This document shows, piece after piece, positions 7,870 to 17,628 of a stretch of DNA of 64,000 nt. Within the stretch, counting starts at the first letter, position 1, and every line of letters begins with the position of its first letter. Source of the stretch: Psychroflexus tropicus DSM 15496 (GTDB lineage Bacteria > Bacteroidota > Bacteroidia > Flavobacteriales > Flavobacteriaceae); the NCBI RefSeq assembly GCF_000378765.1, contig NZ_KB905347.1:1-64000 (forward strand), read 5' to 3'. The notes beneath the pieces are model-generated. The model was not told the DNA's origin. It made no database searches and saw only the letters and a program-made list of their open reading frames with translations. A program made the translations under genes and the position numbers.

Positions 7870-10197
7870 TTAAAATCTGTTTTCACCTCTTAGGCCAACC
7901 ACAAAAGCGCCCTCAACACCTTTGGACCTAAGTTCCAATTTATAGGCATCAGCCTCTTCTCTGTTCGTAAAGGTTTTGGAAAAGTAACGCTTGTAGCCAT
8001 CATCATAAACATGACTAAACACGTCCGCTATCTTTTCAAACTGAATATTTGAGTTTTTTCCAAAAGCACCTATTTGTACTGTATAAACTTCTTCAGTAGA
8101 ATTAAGAAAGTCGTAAATTTTTTCTACATCACTTGTATCATCCTTAGGTGAAACTGTTTCTTTTGCAACTGCTTGCTCCGTTTGATTTGAGGCTATAATC
8201 TCCTTGCGAATATTATCTGGGGTTTCATTTTCATTCAAAATAATAAATTCAGATCTCCTGTTCAAAGCATGTTCTTGTTCGGAGCAGTCAATTCCATTCG
8301 AGCAATTATTGACCAATTGAGTTTCTCCATAACCTCTGCCAGAAATTCTCTCTCTGCTAATACCAGACTCTTCTACAATATAATCTAGAGTTGAATTTGC
8401 TCTTTTATCTGAAAGAATTTTATTATAAGCATCCCCAGCTCTGCTATCGGTGTGTGATCTTACATCGATACGCATTTCGGGGTAAGATTTCATTACTGCA
8501 ATAATTTTTTGAAGTTCAACTTCTGCGTCTGGTCGAATTTGAAATTTATCAAGATCAAAATATATCGGATCTAACTGAAGCAACTGGCTTAAATCATCAC
8601 CCTTATCAGCCTTAGTAACTCCTAATTCATTTCCAGGTTGAGCTGTGAAATCTAAAGCATTTTCTGTCCCGAAATCAGAATTGGTCTTAACCAGCTCCTC
8701 CAGCGTTGCAAAACCATCTTTAGATACTCTTACTACATATCTGGTATCGCAGTCAACTTCAAATTTGTAAAAGCCTTCATCATCTGTAAGAGTCGACTGG
8801 AGAAGATTTAAATCCTCATCAAAAAGTTCTACTTTAGCTTCACTAAGCGCTTCCTCTCCGTTAGTTGTAAAAATCTTTCCACTCAAAGTTTGAGAACACG
8901 CCGTCATTAATTTTTCTAACTGATCTACAGCATAAAGATTATCATTAGCATCGGCATCTCCTCTATTGGAAGCAAAAAAACCTTTTCTAAGTGTCGAGTT
9001 AATTACAAAACTAAAATCGTCTTTATTACTGTTGATGGGTCTTCCTAAGTTGAAGACCTCTCCTAGATCTCCATTCTCTTTAATCACAGCCACAAAAACA
9101 TCTAGCCCACCAAGCCCTAAATGGCCATCGGAGGAAAAATAAAGTAAATTATCTTTGCTCACAAATGGAAAACTTTCTCTTCCTTCGGTATTGATGAGTT
9201 CTCCTAGATTTTGAGGTTCACCATAAGTATTATTTTCTTTTATTTTTACTCTAAACAAATCAGACATTCCTATGGTTCCTTCCATATCTGAAGAGAAATA
9301 AAGCATTTTATCATCGTTGCTGAGAGCAGGATGAGCAACCGAAAAATTATCGCTATTAAAAGGCAATTCTTCTGGCTTTGTCCACTCGCCTTCCGTGTTC
9401 AATGTAGACTTAAAGAGTTTCAAATAACTCACTCCATCCTCACCTCTATTGAGTTTATTCCCTGAAAAGTTATTACGTGTGAAATACACCGTTCTACCAT
9501 CACTGGTGAATGCAGCTGATGATTCATGAAATTTTGAATTTAATGCTTCAGAAAAGTTCTGGGGTTCAGATTCAATCTCTAAAGAATCTGAAATATTGAC
9601 GCTATATAGATTAAGATAAGGCTGATTATTCCATTCATGAACACGCTTTACCGAGGATGAGACTGGTCTGTTAGAAGCGAATACTAATTGGTCTTTATAA
9701 AATGAAGGAGAAAATTCTGAATATTCCGAATTAATAGTTAGCATATTAATTTCAAATCTACCCGACTGCATGTCTATCAATTCCAGGTAATTTCTTTCTT
9801 TCTTCAATTTAGAAACTCGACTATCAGAATCATTTAATGCATCAAATTCAAGCATGATTTGATCTGACTTTTCGTAATTCTTTGCACTTTTTAAAGATTG
9901 TGCATATCTAAACAAGTATTCTTTAGGTTGGTTAGGATTTAATCGATATAATTTATCATACCACTCTAAGGCTTTTTCCTGATCATTGTTGAAATAATAA
10001 GAATCCCCAAGCTTTCTAAATAAATTCTCAGACTCATAGCCGCTTTGAGCAACTTCTAAGTAGATTTTTTGAGCATCGATAAAGGCGTAACCCTCAAACA
10101 TCTTATCGGCTTCCTTGAGTCTATCAATTTGAGCATAAGAAATACTGCCAAGAAACATGATAACCAATAGTGCTATGTATTTTAAATATAATTTCAT
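7870..10197 (-). CDS. OmpA/PD40 outer-membrane protein of a type IX adhesin module
   Basis: The protein has about 775 residues with a Sec signal peptide. In order it shows TPR-like repeats (about 25-150), PD40/WD40-like beta-propeller repeats with SFxxDGxxLYFSS patterns (about 170-430), a carboxypeptidase-regulatory/Cna-B-like domain (about 440-510), an OmpA peptidoglycan-binding domain (about 540-650; IYFDLDKFQIRPDA and RSHTDSRA) and a C-terminal SPOR-like region. Proteins of this build accompany PorP/SprF and help secreted adhesins at the cell envelope. I take the ATG at 10197 because it gives a good signal peptide; the longer frame overlaps the upstream gene. The gap to that gene is one base. 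Confidence 0.85.
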   Translation of the reverse strand: MKLYLKYIALLVIMFLGSISYAQIDRLKEADKMFEGYAFIDAQKIYLEVAQSGYESENLFRKLGDSYYFNNDQEKALEWYDKLYRLNPNQPKEYLFRYAQSLKSAKNYEKSDQIMLEFDALNDSDSRVSKLKKERNYLELIDMQSGRFEINMLTINSEYSEFSPSFYKDQLVFASNRPVSSSVKRVHEWNNQPYLNLYSVNISDSLEIESEPQNFSEALNSKFHESSAAFTSDGRTVYFTRNNFSGNKLNRGEDGVSYLKLFKSTLNTEGEWTKPEELPFNSDNFSVAHPALSNDDKMLYFSSDMEGTIGMSDLFRVKIKENNTYGEPQNLGELINTEGRESFPFVSKDNLLYFSSDGHLGLGGLDVFVAVIKENGDLGEVFNLGRPINSNKDDFSFVINSTLRKGFFASNRGDADANDNLYAVDQLEKLMTACSQTLSGKIFTTNGEEALSEAKVELFDEDLNLLQSTLTDDEGFYKFEVDCDTRYVVRVSKDGFATLEELVKTNSDFGTENALDFTAQPGNELGVTKADKGDDLSQLLQLDPIYFDLDKFQIRPDAEVELQKIIAVMKSYPEMRIDVRSHTDSRAGDAYNKILSDKRANSTLDYIVEESGISRERISGRGYGETQLVNNCSNGIDCSEQEHALNRRSEFIILNENETPDNIRKEIIASNQTEQAVAKETVSPKDDTSDVEKIYDFLNSTEEVYTVQIGAFGKNSNIQFEKIADVFSHVYDDGYKRYFSKTFTNREEADAYKLELRSKGVEGAFVVGLRGENRF

Positions 10198-10198
10198 A

Positions 10199-11137
10199 TT
10201 AGAAAAATCTTGGCGTATACATTCTCTTATATCTTTTGAAGAGTTCAAATCTCGCGAAAAACTCTATAGAACCATCATTATAATTTACTAAAGTTGAAGT
10301 GTCCCTGTCGTAAGCCAGACCCATTAAAACAGAGTCACTTACCTGAAAAGCAAAAAGTCCGGAGAATGCAGAATTGAGTCTATAAGCTGCCCCAGCGGTA
10401 AATTTACCATTGATCAAAAAATTGGCAGAGGCTTCTGCTAATAAAGGTGCTCCACTCACATGTCTCATTAAAATAGAAGGCTTAAACTTTAAATTAGGAT
10501 TTAGATCAAAAACAAGACCCGCGGTCAAATAGTAATGAACTCTATCGGTGATGCTAGCATCTTGAACATCACTATCTTCAAACCTGTCGTTTCTTAATAA
10601 CGAAGGCACGCTTAAACCTACAAAATATTGATCGTTGTAAAGCAATGCCCCTAAACCAACCTGCGGAGACACTCTATTCTCAAGATTGTTAAAAAACTCA
10701 GGGTCTGTATTATCAAAGCGATTCAGCTCATTAAAATCAACATTTAATAGATTTATTCCAGCATTTAATCCAAAAGATAGTTTGGTAAAACGAGACACTT
10801 CTATCGCATAACTATAAACGCCGTTAATGTCGGTTTCCTGAGTTACTCCTATTTTATCATTAACCACATTAAAGCCGATTCCCATCTGTCCATCTTTGAT
10901 AGGAGAATGCACAGATAAGGTTTGAGAGGCAGGACCACCATCAAACCCCAGCCATTGAGATCTATGTAGAACTGCAGCACTAAATACATTTCGAGAGCCC
11001 GCATAAGCCGGGTTGATGCTCATAGTATTATACATGTATTGAGTGAAGTTAGGATCCTGCTGAGCAAATCCCTGACTTCCCAAGATGAGAAGTAAGATTA
11101 CTAAACCTGTATGTAGAATTCGACGTGTAGTCATCAT
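10199..11137 (-). CDS. Type IX secretion PorP/SprF family membrane protein
   Basis: The 312-residue outer-membrane beta-barrel protein has a signal peptide ending near GFAQQ. The start of the mature chain, DPNFTQYMYNTMSINPAYAG, is the hallmark of the PorP/SprF family. In Flavobacterium johnsoniae SprF is needed to bring the adhesin SprB to the surface, and many paralogues are paired with their own adhesin. The gene lies six bases after a giant adhesin gene with a type-B C-terminal domain, so it is most likely the dedicated partner of that adhesin. Confidence 0.9.
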   Translation of the reverse strand: MMTTRRILHTGLVILLLILGSQGFAQQDPNFTQYMYNTMSINPAYAGSRNVFSAAVLHRSQWLGFDGGPASQTLSVHSPIKDGQMGIGFNVVNDKIGVTQETDINGVYSYAIEVSRFTKLSFGLNAGINLLNVDFNELNRFDNTDPEFFNNLENRVSPQVGLGALLYNDQYFVGLSVPSLLRNDRFEDSDVQDASITDRVHYYLTAGLVFDLNPNLKFKPSILMRHVSGAPLLAEASANFLINGKFTAGAAYRLNSAFSGLFAFQVSDSVLMGLAYDRDTSTLVNYNDGSIEFFARFELFKRYKRMYTPRFF

Positions 11138-11143
11138 TCAGTA

Positions 11144-14100
11144 TTAATTTAAATGTAAAAATCCTTTCTTCATCTGCAATTCTCCTGCTCTGTTGATATA
11201 TTCTATGATATAAAAGTAAGTTCCAGGGGGAAGACGTTTATCTTTTTGAATTGTGATGTTACCCTCGCTAAAACCGTCAAAACGTATATCTGAGTTATTA
11301 TAGCCCTCTGCATTAAATACTTCTACACCTTGTCTATTAAATATCTGAACACTATTTTCTGGATAATTTTCAATTCCACTTATTCTGAAAAAGCTATTGA
11401 GTTGATTTCCTTCAGAACCTACCGCATTAAAAATGACTATATCATCGATTAAAAACCCATCATTATCTGAAGTTACGGTTTCTCCTGCTACAACAGTGGT
11501 TGTTGTAGGGTCAGTCCCTTCAGTTTGTGAAGCATTGACTGGGAAATCTGGATCATCAGTGTTGATCTTAGATTGAGTTTCCCCCGCTAGCACTTCTATC
11601 GACCAATCGCCATCACCGTTGGTTTCTGCTTCAAGTTCAGCATCGGTAGTATCTGTAATGGTGATGCTTACATTGGCTATTCCATCCTCATCGCTATCCT
11701 GTGTGCCGTTTCCATTATTATCAAAATATAGTTTTCCAATTAAAACACCAGTAGTCTCTTCTAGGAAAAACCCATCAGGAGTCTCATTCACATTGGCATT
11801 AGAAGCTATAAAGGTAGTAGTTGGATTGCTTCCCTGAGTTTGGACGGCACCCTGAGGAAAATCTGGGTCTGCTATATCTATTGTAGATTGTGTTTCACCA
11901 ATACCTACGGAAGTAGACCAGAACCCATTAGCATCTGTGAACAAAGTTTGAGAACTTCCATCAAATTCCAATATCTCAACATCTACATCTGCTATACCTA
12001 CTTCACCGTTATCCTGTACACTATTGTTATTTAAATCCTCGTAAACAATTCCATTTAAAATTCCCGTTTGATTTTCAGTGAAAAATCCATCTGGTGTTTC
12101 AGCAATATCATCACCTACGCTTATTGGAGTTATGGTGGGGTCGGTTCCTTCAGTTTGAACTGCACCTTGAGGGAAATCTGGATCTGTCCTATCTATGGTA
12201 GATCTTGCATTACCAGGAGCAACTAAAGTGGACCAGTCTCCCTCAGCATTTGTGACTACATTTTGGCTTATGCCATTACCATCTACAATTTGAACAGTTA
12301 CATTTGGCATATCTGGATCTGTGGGGTCCTGAGTACCGTTATTATTGTTATCAAAGTATAAATGTCCAGACAAGTTACCCGTTTGAGAAGGATCTTGAAT
12401 AAAGTACCCATCATTGTCTGATAACGTAGATGCATTAGCAACTACTACTGTTAAACTCGGGTCTGTTCCTTCCGTCTGGATAGCTCCTAATGGAAAGTCA
12501 GGGTCTTGTTCATCAATATTGGAAAAGGTATTCCCGGCAGGCACTTCAATTGACCAATCGCCATTAGCGTCTGTTTCAAGAAGAAATACATTATTAAACG
12601 CATCTATGATTTCAACATCCACATTGGGCATATCCGGTTCTCCAACATCCTGAGTTCCATTTCCATTATCATCAAAATAAAGGTGGCCAAGAAGTGTTCC
12701 TCTAAGGTCTGGGTTGGGAATAAAAAATCCATCATCTTCAGAAAAAGTAGTATTTCCTACCGTAACAAATGTTGAAGTCGGATCTGTCCCTTCAGTTTGG
12801 GTCGCTCCAGGAGGAAAATTAGGACCTTGCTGGTTGATGTCTGAAATAGTTGTCCCGGCTGGAACAGTTATCGACCAGTTCCCAGAAGCATCTGTAGTTA
12901 TAGTTGTTAAACTACCAAATACATCGGTTATGATAAGTTCTATACCCTCTAGGTCTGGCTCACCATTATCTTGATTCCCATTTGCATTAGTATCTGAGTA
13001 AAGATGACCTGTTAGCGTGCCGGTTTGATCTGGATCGGTAACAAAAAAACCATCATTATCTGATAAAATAGTACTCTCTGCAGGTACTAAAGTTAAGCTA
13101 GGATCTGTTCCTTCAGTTTGTGTAGCTCCCGTCGGGAAATCAGGATCGTTATCATCGATATTAGAAAACGTGTTTCCTGCAGGGACTTCAATTTCCCAAT
13201 CTCCATTAACGTCAGTTTCCAAAATGGTAACTACACCAAACGAATCTATAATTTCCACATCTACATTAGGTAGGTCTGGTTCTCCAATGTCTTGAGTGCC
13301 ATTTCCATTAGAATCCAAATAAAGATGACCTAATAGCGTTCCGATAAGGTCTGGATCTGGAACAAAGAAACCATCATTATCCGAAAGGGTTGTTACATCT
13401 GCTATCACAAAAGTGAGTGAAGGATCTGTACCTTCAGTTTGACTAGACCCTTGTGGAAAATCTGGATCATTCTCGTCGATATTTGAAAATGTATTTCCTG
13501 CTGGTACCTCTATAGACCAATCTCCGTTTACATCTGTTTCTAAAATAGTTACAAATCCAAAAGAGTCTATAATTTCAACATCAACATTCGGCATGTCAGG
13601 TTCACCAACATCTTGAGTTCCATTTCCATTAGTATCGAAGTAAAGATGTCCTGTAAGAACACCTGTTAAAGTGGGATCATTATTGAAAAACCCATCATTG
13701 TCAGACAATAATGTCGTCTCAGCAACCACGAAAGTAGTGGTAGGATCTGTACCCTCAGTTTGAACTGCACCAATTGGAAAATCTGGATCACTCTGTTGTA
13801 TATCTGATGTTGTATTTCCGGAAGGAACAAGAATAGACCAATCACCATTTGCATCCGTTGTTAACATCGTTACATCCCCAAAAGAATCTGTGATCTGTAC
13901 ATCAATATTAGGTAAATCTGGCTCACCGCTTTCTTGATTCCCATTTCCATTGGTATCTAAATAGAGGTGTCCTGTAAGTGTCCCCTCAAGTTCAGGATCT
14001 AATTCAAAAAAACCGTCGATATCTGACAAGACATCGTCACCAGCAGTTAATTGAGTTAAGGTTGGATCTGAACCTTCGGTTTGTGTAGCTCCAGTTGGAA

Positions 14101-15346
14101 AATCAGGGTCAAGGTTATCAATATTGGAGAATGTGTTACCGGCTGGAACTTCTATTTCCCAATCACCATTAACATCAGTTTCAAGGATGCTCACACTTCC
14201 GAAAGAGTCAATTATTTCTACAGTCACATCAGGCATATCTGGCTCTCCTACATCCTGAGTACCATTTCCGTTATCATCAAAATAAAGATGTCCCCTTACA
14301 ATTCCAGAACCTAAAAATCCATCAAATTCTTGAAAAGTCTGACCATTAATGATTTCTGTAGTAGTGGGGTTATCTCCATCGGTTTGAGATGATCCGGTTG
14401 GAAAATCGGCATCACCTTCATCAATCTGAGACACTGTAGTTCCCTCTGGAACTCTTGTGCTCCAGGACCCAACCGCATCTGTTGTTAAGGTAATAATTTC
14501 TCCTAATGAGGTGGTAACCTCTACAGTCACATTGGGTATACCTTGCTCTCCAGCATCTTGATTACCGCTACCATTATCATCAAAATAAAGAATTCCAGAT
14601 AAAATTCCGGATTCAAAAAAGCCATCGTTTTCTGTAAAGGTTTCTTGACCCTGAGGTATAAAATGAGAAGAGGGATTAGTCCCCTCAGTTTGAAAAGCAC
14701 CAGTTGGGAAGTCTGGATCGGAAGTTACGACTTGAACTTCAATATCTCCAAATAGCACCGTAGCTACCCAATCGCCTTCTGTATCCGTGGTTACTGTTTG
14801 AGAGTTTCCATAGGGGTCAGTGACAAGAACATCAACATTAGGCATATCCAATTCTGTTGTATCCTGTGTTCCATTACCATTTTCATCAAAATATAAATGT
14901 CCTGTAGCATCCCCCTGAAAAGTAAAGCCTTTGGTTTCGGCCTGAACTGTGTCATTAGCAATAACGATAGAAGTACTAGGATCTGTCCCTTCGGTTTGTA
15001 AAAAACCGGCTGGTAAACTTGTTAAATCGATTATAATATTAGCACTACCCTCAATGACCTGAGTTGACCACAGCCCATCAGAGTTGGTTAAGGTTGTTTG
15101 ACCATTTCCATTGGAATTAACTACAATAACTCTTACTGCCTCTAAGCCAGGCTCTTCAACATCTTGAGTTCCATTAGCATTGAAATCTGCATAAACCAAT
15201 CCTTCTAATGTACCTGAAGCACTTAACATTTGCATTAACTCTTCAAATGGGTCTGGAAGCACAGAAATTGGTTCTTGTGAATTGACCCTCAGACTGGTAA
15301 ATAAGAGGAACAACAAACCAAAAAGAGATGAAGTAGTTATTCTCAT
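11144..15346 (-). CDS. Giant secreted adhesin with SdrD-B-like repeats and type IX type-B C-terminus
   Basis: The 1400-residue protein has a signal peptide (about 1-24), twelve tandem repeats of about 105 residues (46-1302) and a C-terminal domain (1303-1400) of the gliding-motility/CHU_C type, with VQIFNRQGVEVF and PPGTYFYII. That domain is the signal for type IX export. Each repeat opens with G-x-L-Y-x-D-x-N-x-N-G-x-Q-D, a SdrD-B-like, calcium-loop-like motif, and ends near QTEGTDP...DNDGFF. The chain is very acidic. I infer a surface adhesin stiffened by calcium. It is the first gene of an operon with porP/sprF and ompA/PD40. Confidence 0.88.
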   Translation of the reverse strand: MRITTSSLFGLLFLLFTSLRVNSQEPISVLPDPFEELMQMLSASGTLEGLVYADFNANGTQDVEEPGLEAVRVIVVNSNGNGQTTLTNSDGLWSTQVIEGSANIIIDLTSLPAGFLQTEGTDPSTSIVIANDTVQAETKGFTFQGDATGHLYFDENGNGTQDTTELDMPNVDVLVTDPYGNSQTVTTDTEGDWVATVLFGDIEVQVVTSDPDFPTGAFQTEGTNPSSHFIPQGQETFTENDGFFESGILSGILYFDDNGSGNQDAGEQGIPNVTVEVTTSLGEIITLTTDAVGSWSTRVPEGTTVSQIDEGDADFPTGSSQTDGDNPTTTEIINGQTFQEFDGFLGSGIVRGHLYFDDNGNGTQDVGEPDMPDVTVEIIDSFGSVSILETDVNGDWEIEVPAGNTFSNIDNLDPDFPTGATQTEGSDPTLTQLTAGDDVLSDIDGFFELDPELEGTLTGHLYLDTNGNGNQESGEPDLPNIDVQITDSFGDVTMLTTDANGDWSILVPSGNTTSDIQQSDPDFPIGAVQTEGTDPTTTFVVAETTLLSDNDGFFNNDPTLTGVLTGHLYFDTNGNGTQDVGEPDMPNVDVEIIDSFGFVTILETDVNGDWSIEVPAGNTFSNIDENDPDFPQGSSQTEGTDPSLTFVIADVTTLSDNDGFFVPDPDLIGTLLGHLYLDSNGNGTQDIGEPDLPNVDVEIIDSFGVVTILETDVNGDWEIEVPAGNTFSNIDDNDPDFPTGATQTEGTDPSLTLVPAESTILSDNDGFFVTDPDQTGTLTGHLYSDTNANGNQDNGEPDLEGIELIITDVFGSLTTITTDASGNWSITVPAGTTISDINQQGPNFPPGATQTEGTDPTSTFVTVGNTTFSEDDGFFIPNPDLRGTLLGHLYFDDNGNGTQDVGEPDMPNVDVEIIDAFNNVFLLETDANGDWSIEVPAGNTFSNIDEQDPDFPLGAIQTEGTDPSLTVVVANASTLSDNDGYFIQDPSQTGNLSGHLYFDNNNNGTQDPTDPDMPNVTVQIVDGNGISQNVVTNAEGDWSTLVAPGNARSTIDRTDPDFPQGAVQTEGTDPTITPISVGDDIAETPDGFFTENQTGILNGIVYEDLNNNSVQDNGEVGIADVDVEILEFDGSSQTLFTDANGFWSTSVGIGETQSTIDIADPDFPQGAVQTQGSNPTTTFIASNANVNETPDGFFLEETTGVLIGKLYFDNNGNGTQDSDEDGIANVSITITDTTDAELEAETNGDGDWSIEVLAGETQSKINTDDPDFPVNASQTEGTDPTTTTVVAGETVTSDNDGFLIDDIVIFNAVGSEGNQLNSFFRISGIENYPENSVQIFNRQGVEVFNAEGYNNSDIRFDGFSEGNITIQKDKRLPPGTYFYIIEYINRAGELQMKKGFLHLN
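11441..15211 (-). repeat. Twelve tandem ~315-bp coding repeats
   Basis: This is the repeat part of the adhesin gene. Units 4-9 are the most alike at protein level (DVNGDW, EVPAGNTFSNID, DPDFP and QTEGTDPSLT recur), while units 1-3 and 10-12 are more diverged. That pattern fits recent expansion in the middle of the array. No unit contains a stop codon. Confidence 0.85.
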
Positions 15347-15364
15347 GTAATAGATTATTTAACA

Positions 15365-15372
15365 CAAATATA
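15365..15372 (-). promoter_or_regulatory. Probable -7 box of the adhesin operon
   Basis: TATATTTG on the minus strand matches TAnnTTTG exactly and lies 18 bases before the adhesin ATG. I see no good TTG or TTTG at the -33 spacing, so this promoter may need an activator. Confidence 0.4.
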
Positions 15373-15437
15373 TATTAAAGATTTTAAAAAAAAATAATTT
15401 CATTTAGCAAACATTCTCAATAAATAGGTAGGAATGA

Positions 15438-15467
15438 TTGATTCTGGACGATAAAAAATTAAATTTG
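15438..15467 (+). promoter_or_regulatory. Promoter of prfC
   Basis: TTG (15438-15440), a 19-base spacer and TAAATTTG (15460-15467), matching the Bacteroidota consensus. The box ends four bases before the prfC ATG at 15472, so a leaderless message is predicted. Confidence 0.65.
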
Positions 15468-15471
15468 CAGC

Positions 15472-17058
15472 ATGAAAATAAAAAATGAAATCAACCGCCG
15501 GAGAACCTTCGGTATCGTATCCCACCCAGATGCAGGTAAAACAACATTAACAGAAAAATTACTATTATTTGGTGGAGCTATACAGGAAGCAGGTGCTGTA
15601 AAATCGAATAAGATAAAGAAGACTGCAACCAGTGACTTCATGGAAATTGAACGCCAACGAGGAATTTCAGTAGCCACCTCCGTGTTAGGCTTTGAATATA
15701 AAGCCATCAAAATCAATATACTAGACACACCTGGACATAAAGATTTTGCAGAAGACACCTTTAGAACATTAACCGCTGTCGATAGCGTTATTGTAGTCAT
15801 AGATGTCGCTAAAGGGGTGGAAGAGCAGACAGAGAAGCTTGTTAAAGTCTGTAGAATGCGTAATATTCCCATTATCGTATTTATCAACAAAATGGATCGG
15901 GAAGGTAAAGACGCTTTCGAGTTACTGGATGAAATCGAACAAAAATTAGGACTTCATGTCACTCCTTTAAGTTTCCCTATTGGCATGGGCTACGATTTTA
16001 AAGGAATCTATAATATCTGGGAAAAAAACGTTAATCTATTTACAGGTGACCCTAAAAAAGATATTGAAGAAACTGTTAAAGTAAGCGACTTATCGACAAA
16101 TGAGATTGACGAACTTATCGGTACCGACTCAGCGGATACTCTTAGAGAAGAACTAGAACTTGCTCAGGGAGTTTACCCCAAATTCGATATAGAAGAGTAT
16201 AAAAAAGGAGAGTTGCAGCCCGTCTTTTTTGGGTCAGCTTTAAATAACTTTGGCGTACGCGAACTATTGGATTGTTTTATTGAGATTGCTCCTCCTCCTA
16301 GACCAAAAGAAAGTGATATCCGGGAGATTAGACCCGAAGAAGATAAATTTACAGGATTTGTTTTCAAAATCCACGCTAATATGGATCCTCGCCACAGGGA
16401 TCGATTAGCGTTTGTTAAGGTAGTTTCGGGTAAATTTCAAAGAAATAAGCCCTATTTACATGTCAGAAGTAATAAAAACTTAAAATTTTCTAGCCCCAAT
16501 GCCTTCTTCGCAGAACGTAAAGAAATCGTTGATGAAATGTTTCCAGGGGATATCGTTGGACTCCATGATACTGGAACTTTCAAGATTGGAGACACGCTTA
16601 CCGAAGGTGAAATTCTTCAATATAAAGGCATCCCTAACTTCTCTCCAGAGCATTTTAGGTACATTAATAATGCAGACCCAATGAAATCTAAACAGCTTAA
16701 CAAGGGCATTGAACAATTGATGGATGAGGGTGTTGCTCAACTGTTTACACTTGAACTTAATAACAGAAAAATCATCGGAACCGTAGGTGCACTCCAATAT
16801 GAAGTCATTCAATACAGACTAGAGCATGAATATGGCGCCAAATGTTCTTATGAAAATATCAATGTGCATAAAGCTTGCTGGGTAGAACCAAAAGACCCTA
16901 AAAGTGACGAGTTTAACGAATTCAAACGGGTGAAATCTAAGTTTCTGGCTAAAGACAAAACAGATCAGTTGGTGTTTCTTGCCGATTCTGAATTCTCACT
17001 ACAAATGACACAACAGAAGTATCCAAATATTACATTTCACTTCACTTCAGAGTTTTAA
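15472..17058 (+). CDS. prfC: Peptide chain release factor 3 (GTPase)
   Basis: RF3 removes RF1/RF2 from the ribosome after peptide release. The 528-residue protein has all GTPase motifs: SHPDAGKTTLTEK (about 17-29), RGISV (switch I), DTPGHKDF (G3) and NKMDREGKD (G4). Domains II and III follow, with the RF3-typical PVFFGSALNNFG and C-terminal QKYPNITFH. Length is normal for RF3, which is shorter than EF-G. Single-gene unit, divergent from the adhesin operon. Confidence 0.95.
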   Translation: MKIKNEINRRRTFGIVSHPDAGKTTLTEKLLLFGGAIQEAGAVKSNKIKKTATSDFMEIERQRGISVATSVLGFEYKAIKINILDTPGHKDFAEDTFRTLTAVDSVIVVIDVAKGVEEQTEKLVKVCRMRNIPIIVFINKMDREGKDAFELLDEIEQKLGLHVTPLSFPIGMGYDFKGIYNIWEKNVNLFTGDPKKDIEETVKVSDLSTNEIDELIGTDSADTLREELELAQGVYPKFDIEEYKKGELQPVFFGSALNNFGVRELLDCFIEIAPPPRPKESDIREIRPEEDKFTGFVFKIHANMDPRHRDRLAFVKVVSGKFQRNKPYLHVRSNKNLKFSSPNAFFAERKEIVDEMFPGDIVGLHDTGTFKIGDTLTEGEILQYKGIPNFSPEHFRYINNADPMKSKQLNKGIEQLMDEGVAQLFTLELNNRKIIGTVGALQYEVIQYRLEHEYGAKCSYENINVHKACWVEPKDPKSDEFNEFKRVKSKFLAKDKTDQLVFLADSEFSLQMTQQKYPNITFHFTSEF

Positions 17059-17065
17059 TTTTCTG

Positions 17066-17156
17066 GAGCCGGGAACCTGCTTTCCGCTACAAGTCCTCCC
17101 CCCAACCCCCAAAGCCTTGGGGAGGGGGTTGCGGGCTTTTCACTACAATCAGGGCT
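17066..17156 (+). repeat. Intergenic hairpin element, REP-like
   Basis: This element has two similar 17-base flanks (GCTTTCCGCTACAAGTC at 17079 and GCTTTTCACTACAATCA at 17135). Between them is a G/C-rich hairpin whose arms are CAACCCCC (17103-17110) and GGGGGTTG (17124-17131). The composition contrasts sharply with the AT-rich surroundings. It resembles dispersed intergenic repeats of flavobacteria. It may also help to end prfC transcription, although there is no clean T-tract after the stem. Confidence 0.5.
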
Positions 17157-17283
17157 AAAACAATTGAAGATGATGGACTTGTATGTAAGTAATAAACTCA
17201 AAGTTTTTTGAGTAATTATGGATTGGATAGATCAACTTTAAAATTATAGTTAGAATTAAATTAGGTCACTCATCTTTAGAAGA

Positions 17284-17505
17284 TCAAGATGTCAAGTTTC
17301 GATTTTCTTCATCTATAAACACATAAGCCGAGGCGTAGTAAGCTATGATCCCAAGTATAGGTAAAATCCAGATGATGGGAATGAATATAACTCTTTCCAT
17401 CATTTTTTTATGAACAACTAAAATATGAAGAGAAACTATCACATTGATTCCCACTAAAGACATGATAAAAATGTGGATCAAAGGTTCTGGTAGTATTAAT
17501 TCCAT
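17284..17505 (-). CDS. Small two-TM protein, PLDc_N-like
   Basis: The 73-residue protein has two hydrophobic segments (about 8-28 and 39-62). The second is WILPILGIIAYYAS, close to the membrane motif of the PLD-nuclease N-terminal (PLDc_N) domain, which also occurs as a stand-alone small protein. The acidic tail would face the cytoplasm. The start codon is 87 bases from the paired palindrome at 17592-17628. Function unknown. Confidence 0.6.
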   Translation of the reverse strand: MELILPEPLIHIFIMSLVGINVIVSLHILVVHKKMMERVIFIPIIWILPILGIIAYYASAYVFIDEENRNLTS

Positions 17506-17591
17506 AAGCTATCTGTTTTTAAATTAATATTAATTGCTTAAAGTATAGAATATATGCTATACAAACATCTGATAATTATTTGATTTTAAGT

Positions 17592-17628
17592 TACGGTTTG
17601 ACCGTACTTTTACTACGGTAAAACCGTA
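17592..17628 (+). promoter_or_regulatory. Paired palindromic operator, site A
   Basis: Two 15-bp palindromes, TACGGT-TTG-ACCGTA (17592-17606) and TACGGT-AAA-ACCGTA (17614-17628), start exactly 22 bp apart, i.e. about two helical turns. Sites B (29764-29800) and C (33701-33737) have the same design. The order matches those sites when read rightward, i.e. toward the potassium-channel gene, 334 bases downstream. The rest of the gene-free stretch 17506-17962 holds a short hairpin (TTCCCG-AAAG-CGGGAA, 17658-17673) and the -7 box at 17873. Confidence 0.65.

Noticed and set aside
14081-14314. Open frames on the plus strand inside the adhesin gene (also 11619, 12414 and 12714)
   Set aside because: They are antisense shadows of a repetitive acidic gene, with no promoter and no recognisable protein.
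11441-15211. Regular DNA repeats that could suggest a CRISPR or satellite array
   Set aside because: The unit is about 315 bp, in frame, and codes for a protein domain; no short spacers.
17592-17628. Site A as a simple terminator of the small gene at 17284
   Set aside because: It is upstream of that gene and has no T-tract; spacing matches sites B and C exactly.
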